Assembly (NCBI RefSeq): GCF_024396695.1
Contig: NZ_CP094359.1
Location: 124,001-188,000 of the forward strand
Direction: 5' to 3'
Source: Acidithiobacillus sp. YTS05
Lineage (GTDB): Bacteria; Pseudomonadota; Gammaproteobacteria; Acidithiobacillales; Acidithiobacillaceae
Length of the DNA stretch: 64,000 nucleotides
Part shown: piece by piece, positions 47,236 through 55,351 of the stretch
Position numbering within the stretch: position 1 is the stretch's first letter
Layout: each line of letters begins with the position of its first letter
Made by a program: the position numbers and the translations under genes
Notes under the pieces: model-generated
Told to the model about the DNA's origin: nothing
Seen by the model: the letters and a program-made list of their open reading frames with translations, nothing else
Databases searched by the model: none

Positions 47236-47700
47236 CGGCACCCTGCTTTGATCAGACCAAAACCCAAAGCGCTTCCTCTGTGAGGCTTCGGGTGTAGGCT
47301 TCCCAGCCTTCTCCCAACCCATTCGCGATTGCTGCGGGCCTTGCCTCTAGGCGGAAGGCAGGGAAAACCAGTTTCATTCTGTGCCATCAACCAAAGTCCT
47401 TTGACTGGAGGGCAAGGCAGGCAGCCCCTCATCCGATGAAAACCGTATCGGATGCCGTTTTTGGACAGGTGTGCGGCATCCTGAATCAGATCATTCAGGT
47501 GGCCTGACAGGGCGGTCTAAGCATAACCGCTCGCCGAGCGGCGTTCTTCCCGGCACAAAGCGACTGCATCGCGAGCATAAATCTCAGGGGCACGCCGCGC
47601 GAGCTAACCGCTTCCGGCAGTTCTCGGGCGAGGTGTCCTCTGGCGCTTCCGCTAGCAGGATACCCATCATTGCGTCAGCACCAGGCGCCAGGCGACGGGC
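47236..47700. other. Region of about 465 bases without a supported gene
   Basis: It holds a terminator-like inverted repeat, CATCCGAT/ATCGGATG (47430-47437 and 47447-47454), followed by GTTTTT on the plus strand, and a second inverted repeat CCTGAAT/ATTCAGG (47480-47499). Open frames here have no recognisable domain; one minus-strand frame (47130-47432) is partly the antisense of the tRNA. It may be intergenic debris downstream of pilY1. Confidence 0.5.
47430..47462 (+). terminator. Terminator-like hairpin
   Basis: An eight-base perfect stem CATCCGAT/ATCGGATG with a nine-base loop, followed by CCGTTTTT. No plus-strand gene ends just before it, so what it would terminate is unclear. Confidence 0.4.
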
Positions 47701-50700
47701 CTAGTTGAGAACGCGCCATCCAACCACCCGCACAGTGGAGCCATTTTGGTAAAACGCCGGGAACTGTCCCCCGGTTGGTGGAATGCCTGCAGACGACTGA
47801 ATCAGCGTCTTCCCACCGAAGCTCATGATCGTGGGCGTGTAGGCCGTACCGTAGCCTATAAGTATGGCACCCGTATAGGCTGTGCCACCAGAGGTGACGA
47901 ACACACCCGATGGGAATGCACCATTGTTGAGCTTATAGAGGTAATAGTAGGCCGAAGAGTTTCCGCATGTACCAGCGGGAGGGCTGACAGTGACAGGCAC
48001 AATGATAGCTCCGTTGTTAATTGCAACTGGCGCAGAGATGACCCCGTCGGATGGTAACGCGGTCACGGTAGAGTTCGTGCCGTTTTGTACGTATACCGTA
48101 GAGCCACCCGTGTATGCCGCCCACTGTGCGATCCAGTTGCTGCCCTGGAGTTGGAACACCGTAAAGCCGTTACTGCCTTGCACCGTGAGATAAGTGCTGC
48201 CGAGGTAGAAACTCACGGTCATGTATTGAGCAACCGAGCTCAGCCCAGGTGAACTGCTCGCCCAGGGAGCGAATGACGCGGGGCCAGTGGATGTAGTAGA
48301 CCCAAAGCTCGCTTGCGTGATGACCGCGGGAAAAGCAGAAGACGAGATGTTGGCGGTGGTGCTGGAAGAAGTACCGGAAACTTGCGAAATATTGGTTACC
48401 GGCATTTCATAGACATAGCCGTTTGCATCACCCAGATAAATATTGTTGCTGGAATCGATGCTCAATGCGCTGGTGGCGTCGAACGGCAACTGGTCTTGAA
48501 ACGTTTGTCCGGTTCCTACATTCACGCCGACGAGATAGCTGGTCGTTGCCCCGCCATTCTCCTGATTCAACACCCAGAGCGCCCACGCCTGACCAAAGCT
48601 AGACGAAGAGGAGTTCGTGTTCTGGTAAAATACCGGGGCTTGAGTAAGAGGCTGGGAGTAGGACGGCCCAAGGTCATCTTCAAATACCACATTTGCCAAA
48701 TTGGCCGTGTTCGTTCCGCTAAGCTGTAGATCGTAGAGAATGCCACCGTTCTCGGCACTACCGACTATATACGTATGCCAATTTCCAGATCCATCAGTCG
48801 CGTCAATGCTCTGGAATCCACCGTTCATGCTTTGGCCGCGCCAGAAAGTTCCATAATACTGTAGTTGATTGAGTAACCCGTAAGGTGTCCACGCCCAGGT
48901 GAGTGACTGACTCCCTCCAGTAGAGGCATCATAACTTATGCCATACAGCACACCGCTATTACTGGAAAAAACCGCAAGGTTACTACGAGAAGAGTGCCCC
49001 GAAACAAATTTTCCGTAGCTGCTAGTGCTTCCGCTTGCGGAGAGCAAAGTACCGTTGTCGGGTGGTGTCACAATGATGGGAGCGCTGGTAGTTGGCAATC
49101 CAATGTACCAGTTAGCTGCCCGTCCCCCAAGGTAAGCGCCTGTTGTGCCTACCGAAGGATTGATGGTGTAGGACGCAATCGTGGAGGCCGTCAGGCCTGT
49201 CGGTAAGGAAGACCCGAAGGCACTGGGATACGAGGAGGCAGCCTGAGCGAGAGGAATGGCTGCGCCGGAAACGATGGAGCCACTAGAAGAAGTCGGCGCT
49301 GTGGTATAAAACGGCACGTTATTAGAGGAAACGGCAGCGGAATATACCGAATTGGCATCCCACTTGGCCTGCGACGTTGCCGTAGCTGTGACGCCACTTG
49401 CCGAGAAAGGAAATGCAAACAAATTCCCCTGCCCCTGACTACTGTTCACATTTTCCGCCACCAATTCCACTGAATTATTATTTACTGTTGCCGTCGCAGC
49501 GATGGGGGCGGTAACGGTGTTATTCAGGATATTTCCGAGTATCGCCTGCAACGCAGTCAATACCTGGGACGAGTCGGTCGCGGCATAGACGCTTCCAGTG
49601 CCGCCAGCCTGAGCCATTGCATTAAGGACAATATTCCCTTGCGCGGCTTCTGCGTTTTGACTACTTGAGCCTGCCGCTGTGGGATTGACAGCCGACCCCA
49701 CCCCCAAAACATACGTTTTTATACCCTTGGAGTATAGATTGGCAACCTGCTGTATAGCCTCCACTGCCGCGTTGTTGGAATCAGCAGACGTGCTTACGGT
49801 ACTCGCAGTAACTGCGGTAAATGTAGAAGGGTTTGCAGTGTTAAAAGTGTCGGCAGCTTGGCTGCCTAGAGGAGGGTATAAACTGCCTTTAAGTCCCTGA
49901 GTCGGCTGCCCATTGGTAATCAAAATTACATATTTTTGTCCACAAGTCTGAGGGGGAGTTGGTTGTCCACCATAACTGTTGGCCGTGCTTTGGAAGTATT
50001 TCAGAGCAGTCTGGAAGGCCCCTGCCATGGGGGTATGACCAGCTCCGGCTTCAATCGGAACTCCCGCCTGATTGTAGTTAAAGTTGCTTGCTGGTGAGAT
50101 GAGCGGAGCCGGTTGTATTGCTTGCTGAATCAACCCATTGCTGACAGCGGCGGAGGCAACCGGAGCGATAATATTCCCTTGTAAGGTACTCGATGTTTGC
50201 GATATTACTGTGGTACCAAAAAACGCATAACCGCGTGCGGCTGTAAAAACTTGTGGGGTTTGTGTTAAGTAGCCAGGATTAGATGGCCCGACTGTCATTC
50301 CATAACCGTTATATGTTGAGGAGTTATAAACTGCATATGGAGAAGTGTTTGGATAGGTCAACTGTTGTGAATAGTTTGTTAGATTGTAATTATAAGTTCC
50401 TTGATAATTGTAATATAAGTTATTGGCAGTATAGCTGCTAGAGTATAGCACGCTATTGATCATGGGGTTGTCGCTGCTGTCGGATATGATGAGATACTGA
50501 TCCTTGTAGCTTGGCGAGCTTGTATATGGATAATATTGCCATCCATTATTTATATAGTAATAATTGTTATACCCTAAATACTGTGCGATATTTTGACATG
50601 ATCCAGAGCTGTTATTCCAGCAAGGATTGATTACATAGTCTTCTCCAAAAGTTCCTGTTTTAGGTAAGCTACTGGAAAATGAGCTAGTGGAAAATCCATT

Positions 50701-51282
50701 GTCAAACATGTAATAAATTGAAGAATAGCGGTCGGTTAGGCTCCCAGAATACGCATAGTCTTCAAGTCCGAACTGAATGTTCTGGCTGTAGTAGGAACTG
50801 TTGAGAAGAGTGCTTACTGCCTCTTTCGCAGCATTGAGCATCGATGGAGAGTTATCAATATATATTGTTTGCTTTCCACTATAAAGTCCCTTAACAGTGG
50901 AGCAGGTGCTTTGTGCTGCGGCGGTCAATCCCGTCGTACCACAAGCTACTGTATATGGCACCGAGCTATTTTTTGTGCCATAGGCAATAGGCGGAAAAGT
51001 TGTCGCGTTATAATTTACTGGGGATGCTGAGGAGTTATTTTCCGCAACGATGCCAGATCCGGTCATGATGGCTCCGGAGAGGCCGGTGTTCGGATCTTTT
51101 ACGACCCCCGCCATTCCCTGCGAATTATCGATAATGATCATTACCTGCGGTTGATCGCCAACCGGGATATTATTAATTGTAACGCCAGTTTGCTGCGGTG
51201 CAGCCCAGGCGCTGAGGGGAAGCAGCGGGGTGGTAATTGCCAATACCACGGAAATAATTTTCCGATATTTATGGAATATCAT
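47701..51282 (-). CDS. pilY1: PilY1-like type IV pilus tip adhesin/assembly protein
   Basis: A 1193-residue secreted protein. Signal peptide 1-27 (LPLSAWAAPQ). Residues about 45-560 look like a von Willebrand A-type domain with large Asn/Tyr/Ser-rich inserts; metal-site phrases are IDNSQGM near 52 and the fuller DxSxS match IDNSPSM near 147, with VILITNGQPTQG later. The last about 550 residues resemble the PilY1 beta-propeller (SIDSSNNIYLGDANGYVYEM), but the Asp-rich calcium loop is degenerate. The N-terminal third of the gene is clearly AT-richer than its surroundings. It is the last gene of the minor-pilin operon; its ATG overlaps the pilX stop (ATGA). Confidence 0.82.
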   Translation of the reverse strand: MIFHKYRKIISVVLAITTPLLPLSAWAAPQQTGVTINNIPVGDQPQVMIIIDNSQGMAGVVKDPNTGLSGAIMTGSGIVAENNSSASPVNYNATTFPPIAYGTKNSSVPYTVACGTTGLTAAAQSTCSTVKGLYSGKQTIYIDNSPSMLNAAKEAVSTLLNSSYYSQNIQFGLEDYAYSGSLTDRYSSIYYMFDNGFSTSSFSSSLPKTGTFGEDYVINPCWNNSSGSCQNIAQYLGYNNYYYINNGWQYYPYTSSPSYKDQYLIISDSSDNPMINSVLYSSSYTANNLYYNYQGTYNYNLTNYSQQLTYPNTSPYAVYNSSTYNGYGMTVGPSNPGYLTQTPQVFTAARGYAFFGTTVISQTSSTLQGNIIAPVASAAVSNGLIQQAIQPAPLISPASNFNYNQAGVPIEAGAGHTPMAGAFQTALKYFQSTANSYGGQPTPPQTCGQKYVILITNGQPTQGLKGSLYPPLGSQAADTFNTANPSTFTAVTASTVSTSADSNNAAVEAIQQVANLYSKGIKTYVLGVGSAVNPTAAGSSSQNAEAAQGNIVLNAMAQAGGTGSVYAATDSSQVLTALQAILGNILNNTVTAPIAATATVNNNSVELVAENVNSSQGQGNLFAFPFSASGVTATATSQAKWDANSVYSAAVSSNNVPFYTTAPTSSSGSIVSGAAIPLAQAASSYPSAFGSSLPTGLTASTIASYTINPSVGTTGAYLGGRAANWYIGLPTTSAPIIVTPPDNGTLLSASGSTSSYGKFVSGHSSRSNLAVFSSNSGVLYGISYDASTGGSQSLTWAWTPYGLLNQLQYYGTFWRGQSMNGGFQSIDATDGSGNWHTYIVGSAENGGILYDLQLSGTNTANLANVVFEDDLGPSYSQPLTQAPVFYQNTNSSSSSFGQAWALWVLNQENGGATTSYLVGVNVGTGQTFQDQLPFDATSALSIDSSNNIYLGDANGYVYEMPVTNISQVSGTSSSTTANISSSAFPAVITQASFGSTTSTGPASFAPWASSSPGLSSVAQYMTVSFYLGSTYLTVQGSNGFTVFQLQGSNWIAQWAAYTGGSTVYVQNGTNSTVTALPSDGVISAPVAINNGAIIVPVTVSPPAGTCGNSSAYYYLYKLNNGAFPSGVFVTSGGTAYTGAILIGYGTAYTPTIMSFGGKTLIQSSAGIPPTGGQFPAFYQNGSTVRVVGWRVLN

Positions 51283-51815
51283 TGGGTATTCTCCAGCGTT
51301 GCTTCGATCGTGACCCCCAGGCCGCCACCATTTGCATTCGAGGAATGAATGTAGGTTACGTAATAATAGCCATTGTTCTGGGCATTTGGTCCTAAGGGAT
51401 ACACGACGTAATTAACAATAAAATGATAAGGGCCGTAGGCTACCGTGGTTTTTCCGCAAGTATTGGCAGAAGCACAGGATTGCCAAAAGCTGGCCAGTGG
51501 AGCTGTTGGTGGCGTGCCTGAGCTTGTGGGCGCAACATACCAGGGAGATATGCTCGACGGAGGCGGATTGGGAACCGTAGCCAAAAGATTTTGTACCTTA
51601 TGGAGCCCTGCATCCGTTGCCTCCTGCGCGGCGTTTTGCACCGCCAGATTGCTGGCGATCAGGGTATTGTTTTTGTTGAGGTAGAGATAGGCCATGACCG
51701 CCAGCGTGACGGCAAAGATCAGGACCAGCACAATGAGCAGGATGGCGCCTTGCTCCCGCTGTGCGGTGTCGTCTTTGGGGAGCGGTTCTCCGATTGCTTT
51801 ATTCTGCGGCTTCAC
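51279..51815 (-). CDS. pilX: PilX-like minor pilin/assembly protein
   Basis: A 178-residue protein with the PilX N-terminal pattern: a short basic-acidic leader, REQGAILLIVLVLIFAVTLAVM (processing after Gly) and a helical, then Pro/Ser-rich body. One Cys pair (SCASANTC) may form a disulfide. The start is a GTG at 51815 overlapping the pilW stop (GTGA). Confidence 0.8.
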   Translation of the reverse strand: MKPQNKAIGEPLPKDDTAQREQGAILLIVLVLIFAVTLAVMAYLYLNKNNTLIASNLAVQNAAQEATDAGLHKVQNLLATVPNPPPSSISPWYVAPTSSGTPPTAPLASFWQSCASANTCGKTTVAYGPYHFIVNYVVYPLGPNAQNNGYYYVTYIHSSNANGGGLGVTIEATLENTQ

Positions 51816-52954
51816 TCGCTCCCCCAGATCCCATTGCGCACGGGAATGATGCTTTGAAAGAGATGATACTCGTAGTGCCGGCAGTTCCCCTGTAGACAGC
51901 CGGGACCATTGACGGTGGGCACGTTATAGATTTGGCCGAGGATGTTGAAGCTGGCGGGGCTCAAACTATTGGGCAGGTACTGGGTACTACGGATCAGCAT
52001 GGCCAACTGCACAGCGACAATGGATTGCGTAGCGCTTGGCGTATAATTCTCTGGTGCTACCCAGTTCTGCACGCTGCCATTGGTCCCCAGCCCATACTGC
52101 ATCTGAATATCGACGACACCGCTCGCCAGAGGCTGTGGCGCCGGCGCTACTGCCGGCGCTACTGCCGGCGCTCCCGTATATTGGGTCATATAGAGCGTGG
52201 GCGTGCTGCCTGCGGGGCTTTCCATGATCTGGAATTGCTCAAAGAGAAAATCATGGGAGCCCAGATCGTACAGGCTTGCGCCACTTATAGATGGCGCAGT
52301 AGCTGTTCCGGCGGGCAATGTGAAAATTTGCGTTGGGTTTATTTGCGAGCCGCAATTGTTTCCGGAATTAAAACCAACTTTGTTACTTGTGCCGCCGGTT
52401 ATATTGGTTATTTGACCGATCAGACATGTCCCGCCTCCTTGAGGTACAATTAAAGAAAAGTCGCAGTTATTTAGTGGCTTGGCATTGGTGACATTAATAT
52501 TTTCGGAATTACCGTTGGAGTGCCCTGAATATCCAACAACAGTCGTTGCGGGAGCGCCACCAAAGCTGCCACCTCCTATGACGGTGCTGAACGAGTAGGT
52601 CGAGATTCCAGACGGAACGTAGCCGGAGCTTTGTGCCGAAGCGGTTATCGCAAGCATTGCTCCAGCGTTGGGATATTTGACCCCCACCACCCCGTTAGGA
52701 CACTGACTGTAGCTCGGCAGCCCATAGCCCGCCGACTCGATGGCCTGGCGCATGATGGCCATGGCATTGCGGCCCCGTTGCCACATTTCTCCATTGGCGG
52801 ATTGCTGGCTGACGCCCTGGCTGGTGTGCAAAAAGAAGCTGAAGACCGCCGTGGACAGCAGGCCCACCACCACCAGCGCCACCAGCAGCTCGACCAGTGA
52901 GAGACCAAGCTGGCGATCTGCGTTGGTTGCAAGGAATTCCTTGGTCGCTCTCAT
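51812..52954 (-). CDS. pilW: PilW-like minor pilin
   Basis: A 380-residue prepilin with cleavage site RQLG/LSLVELLVALVVVGL near residue 18 and a long Gly/Ser/Asn-rich body, usual for PilW. An in-frame 12-base repeat (52140-52172) encodes APAVAPAVAPA. The ATG at 52954 lies one base after the pilV stop; an earlier frame start at 52996 is inside pilV. Confidence 0.82.
   Translation of the reverse strand: MRATKEFLATNADRQLGLSLVELLVALVVVGLLSTAVFSFFLHTSQGVSQQSANGEMWQRGRNAMAIMRQAIESAGYGLPSYSQCPNGVVGVKYPNAGAMLAITASAQSSGYVPSGISTYSFSTVIGGGSFGGAPATTVVGYSGHSNGNSENINVTNAKPLNNCDFSLIVPQGGGTCLIGQITNITGGTSNKVGFNSGNNCGSQINPTQIFTLPAGTATAPSISGASLYDLGSHDFLFEQFQIMESPAGSTPTLYMTQYTGAPAVAPAVAPAPQPLASGVVDIQMQYGLGTNGSVQNWVAPENYTPSATQSIVAVQLAMLIRSTQYLPNSLSPASFNILGQIYNVPTVNGPGCLQGNCRHYEYHLFQSIIPVRNGIWGSE
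52140..52172. repeat. 12-bp tandem repeat inside pilW
   Basis: GCCGGCGCTACT is repeated in tandem (two full copies and nine bases of a third). The unit is a multiple of three, so slippage would add or remove four residues without breaking the gene. Confidence 0.8.
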
Positions 52955-52955
52955 G

Positions 52956-53414
52956 TCAGTATCCCACGATGGTTTGGGTTTGATAGCTGGCGCCATTACC
53001 CCAGCTCACGGTTACCGTTGCATTGCAGGGGCACAGGTTGGCACCAGTTATGGTGGTTGCGACAATAATGGTAACCGACGCCTGCGGAGGCATCCCGTAG
53101 GCGCTCATCACCGAAGACACCGGTGCCAGCAAGGAGTTACTGGCCGAGCTGGCGCTCGCGGTGGCGCCATTCAGATTCAAGGCGTTCGCCCCATTGGCTC
53201 GTAACACGCCTACAGCACTTTGAGCGATCTCGAAGCCGGAGGTGAGGTTCTGGTTCTGGGCCGACATACTGAAACTGTTCAGAAAGAGGCCAATGATTCC
53301 CAGGGAACCAATGGCAAAGATGGCGAGGGCGACCATTGCCTCGATCAGGGTCAGGCCCTGTTGACGCTGGGCTAGGGTTGTCTGCTGCGCTTGGCTGGGC
53401 GTCTTGGCGTTCAT
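52956..53414 (-). CDS. pilV: PilV-like minor pilin
   Basis: A 152-residue prepilin with RQQG/LTLIEAMVALAIFAIG near residue 20, the class III leader site and hydrophobic stem, then an Asn/Ala/Ser-rich globular part with a CPC pair. The ATG at 53414 overlaps the TGA of the fimT gene (ATGA); a GTG at 53426 would add four residues. Confidence 0.83.
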   Translation of the reverse strand: MNAKTPSQAQQTTLAQRQQGLTLIEAMVALAIFAIGSLGIIGLFLNSFSMSAQNQNLTSGFEIAQSAVGVLRANGANALNLNGATASASSASNSLLAPVSSVMSAYGMPPQASVTIIVATTITGANLCPCNATVTVSWGNGASYQTQTIVGY

Positions 53415-53968
53415 TGGAGGGTGCACACGCTGCTGGTGGAGGACGCGGTGGCGCAGTTGCGCAGGTTGCCGGCGCCGCTGAGCTGTACCAGCCAGTAGCC
53501 GTAGCTGGCCGCATCGTTGCCCACCGTCCCAAAGGTCACATTGGCGCTGGAGACGGTACTAGCCGAGCCGTATACCATGCCGGTGGGGGTGATGCTGAAG
53601 GTGCTGCCGGTCAGCACATTGCAGACGGTGTTGGGGTAACGGCTGCTGAAAGCGCCGACCGGCATCTGTGGTACTGACTGCGAGACGTTGGGAGCCGCTG
53701 GCGTGATGGTCCAGGAGCATCCAGTAGCTCCCCCGCTGGCCACGGTCACCTGCACGGGATATCCCGACCGGATCGCGTAGCCCTGCGCCCAGGCGAGATC
53801 CTGCTGCAGATGTCCGGAGGCCCCCTGGATGCGCGCCCGCACCATCCAGATGTTGAACTGGGGAATGGCAACGGCGGCGACGATGGCCATGATGGCGATG
53901 AGGATCATGAGTTCCACCAGAGTGAAACCCATGGCTCTGCCGCGCATGCGCTCTTGCCCCGCGATCAC
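53411..53968 (-). CDS. fimT: FimT/GspH-like pseudopilin
   Basis: A prepilin with GFTLVELMILIAIMAIVAAVA, the N-methylation motif, then RARIQGASGHLQQDLAWAQGYAI typical of GspH/FimT and a C-terminal SVCTLQ. Several starts are possible: the GTG at 53968 (14-residue leader, TGA of a tiny upstream ORF overlapping it, GGAGG 11 bases before), the ATG at 53947, or a frame open to 54109. I chose 53968. It heads the minor-pilin operon on the minus strand. Confidence 0.78.
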   Translation of the reverse strand: MIAGQERMRGRAMGFTLVELMILIAIMAIVAAVAIPQFNIWMVRARIQGASGHLQQDLAWAQGYAIRSGYPVQVTVASGGATGCSWTITPAAPNVSQSVPQMPVGAFSSRYPNTVCNVLTGSTFSITPTGMVYGSASTVSSANVTFGTVGNDAASYGYWLVQLSGAGNLRNCATASSTSSVCTLQ

Positions 53969-54009
53969 GTCCTCGCTGCCTCCGCCATTCCGATGTCTGC
54001 CACGCTCAT
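53965..54009 (-). CDS. Possible 14-codon ORF coupled to fimT
   Basis: ATG at 54009 follows GGAAGGGG and encodes MSVADIGMAEAART, stopping at a TGA that overlaps the candidate fimT GTG (GTGA). The strong ribosome site suggests translation; the peptide itself may have no function and act only to couple ribosomes into fimT. Confidence 0.3.
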   Translation of the reverse strand: MSVADIGMAEAART

Positions 54010-54105
54010 GGTCCCCTTCCATGTCATGAACGCCTAAATAGTCGAAACGACACAGATTGCCAGATTCTGCAGCGGGGGAATCTGCCTGCTGCTGAACCGT
54101 GACAT

Positions 54106-54315
54106 TCATTGGGAATGGCGAAAGCCCACCATGCGCTTGAGTCTGTCAGCCAGTGCCGCTTCGATCCAGCCGCCTTGCGCCACACAGCGCAAAACGGCCA
54201 GATCCAGGTCGCTGTCCGGCCTTGCCGTGCCGCTGATGCGGCTACCAAAGGCGTAGATCGCCAGCAGCTTGGGCACGTGGACTTGCAAGGTTTGCATGAT
54301 TGCCGAGCGGTTCAT
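54106..54315 (-). pseudogene. Short MNT-type nucleotidyltransferase, probably a fragment
   Basis: A 69-residue frame with the nucleotidyltransferase signature YAFGSRISGTARPDSDLDLAVL near residue 20 (GSx10DxD). Full MntA-type proteins are about twice as long and usually sit beside a HEPN toxin gene; neither the C-terminal part nor a HEPN gene is seen here. Its end meets the start of the open frame leading into fimT. It is therefore likely a remnant, though some short forms exist. Confidence 0.6.
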
Positions 54316-54573
54316 GCGAGATCCCGCTTCATCGAAATTCCCCTGGGCTTTGCGTTGCTAGATCAAAAGTATACCGATGCGGCAGCGCCATAGACAGCCA
54401 CCGGGTGCAAACATCAGACGAAAATGATGCTACAAAAGGAAATGGGGTTGTTGCTGCACCGCCGCAAAACCAATAGGCTTAACTATCACTGCCATTCGGC
54501 AGCAAAACCGCCGACCTGTTGCGCTCATCGGCCATCCCCACGTTTCTGCTGCGATAGTGAAGGGTTCGCGTAA
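54316..54573. other. Intergenic, nothing recognised
   Basis: About 260 bases between the divergent nucleotidyltransferase fragment and the DksA-like gene. It should contain both promoters; no clear consensus or coding sequence is seen. Confidence 0.5.
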
Positions 54574-54906
54574 ATGGAAATAGAACAGTTCCGCGCACGC
54601 TTGCTGGCCGAGCAAAAAGAAACCGTTGCGGCAATCCAGCAGGCCCAACAGTCCGCTGCACCGGTCGAGCTGGATCAATCGAGTGTCGGCAGGGTGTCGC
54701 GTATCGACGCCATCCAACAACAAGCCCTCGCCCAAGGATTCTTGGAGCGGCTGAGTGTTCGCAAGCGCAAGATCGAAGCAGCAATGGCCCGCATCGACGC
54801 AGGCACCTATGGGCTGTGCTGCGCCTGTCACGACGATATTGAGCCGGAACGATTGAACGCCGATCCCGCTGTCGTTTTCTGCCGGGAGTGCGCGACAGGG
54901 CGTTAA
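54574..54906 (+). CDS. DksA/TraR-family zinc-finger protein
   Basis: A 110-residue protein: coiled-coil N-terminal part (about 1-75) and a C4 zinc finger (CCACHDDIEPERL, then FCRECA near 100). Shorter than DksA (about 150) and lacking its DxxDxA tip in a clear form, so it is a DksA-like paralogue such as TraR/YbiI types, which may bind the RNA polymerase secondary channel. GAAGGG precedes the ATG. Confidence 0.83.
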   Translation: MEIEQFRARLLAEQKETVAAIQQAQQSAAPVELDQSSVGRVSRIDAIQQQALAQGFLERLSVRKRKIEAAMARIDAGTYGLCCACHDDIEPERLNADPAVVFCRECATGR

Positions 54907-55143
54907 TGAAAATGTCGCTGACTCTCTGAATATGGGGAGTGGTGGCCGTCAACTATTCGGCCAGGCGGGTTAATGTTCAGCTTGCGCAGTCGTAGCCATG
55001 TGTTTTATGCCGCCAAGCTGTATGCAGATTGGTCGGCTGGATATAGCGTTGTAACTGATAGCTTTTCCGCTGTGCTTCTTGGTGGCACAAGCTTGGTAGT
55101 GGTCCCCAAAAGCATAAATTGGCTAATTTCGCAGAATTTGGAT
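54907..55143. other. Intergenic, no supported gene
   Basis: A 75-codon plus-strand frame (54973-55200) runs into the tRNA-Gln gene and has no domain or ribosome site; I do not accept it as a gene. Confidence 0.5.
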
Positions 55144-55173
55144 TTGACAGAAAGCCGGACTAACCGGTATGCT
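55144..55173 (+). promoter_or_regulatory. Promoter of tRNA-Gln
   Basis: TTGACA (55144-55149), 18 bases, then TATGCT (55168-55173), 12 bases before the tRNA. Confidence 0.65.
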
Positions 55174-55185
55174 CTCGCGCTCAAT

Positions 55186-55259
55186 TGGGGGATCGTCTAG
55201 CGGTAGGACAGCGGACTCTGACTCCGCTAACCGTGGTTCGAATCCACGTCCCCCAGCCA
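55186..55259 (+). tRNA. tRNA-Gln (CTG anticodon)
   Basis: A 74-base cloverleaf with encoded CCA. Acceptor TGGGGGA pairs with TCCCCCA; anticodon stem GCGGA/TCCGC holds CTCTGAC with anticodon CTG; the T arm has GGTTCGAATC. The weak U1-A72 pair is typical of tRNA-Gln. Confidence 0.93.
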
Positions 55260-55267
55260 AATAAATT

Positions 55268-55299
55268 AAGCCTCTAGCGAGCCTGATAGGGGCTTTTTG
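55268..55299 (+). terminator. Terminator after tRNA-Gln
   Basis: AAGCCTC pairs with GGGGCTT (one G-U) over a 14-base loop, followed by TTTTT. It lies nine bases after the tRNA. Confidence 0.7.
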
Positions 55300-55351
55300 T
55301 TGTCCGTGAGACACTGGCAGGGCTGCTGTGTTTTCTCATTTGGGTCTGCAA

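Noticed and set aside
47130..47432. Minus-strand 100-codon frame ending in RFRDSNPGHADYDSA
   Set aside because: Its end is the antisense of tRNA-Met; this peptide is a common false annotation over tRNA genes.
54973..55200. 75-codon frame before tRNA-Gln
   Set aside because: No domain or ribosome site, overlaps the tRNA promoter and tRNA start.
55123..55314. Minus-strand frame over tRNA-Gln with GRGFEPRLAESESAVLP
   Set aside because: Typical false ORF across a tRNA gene.
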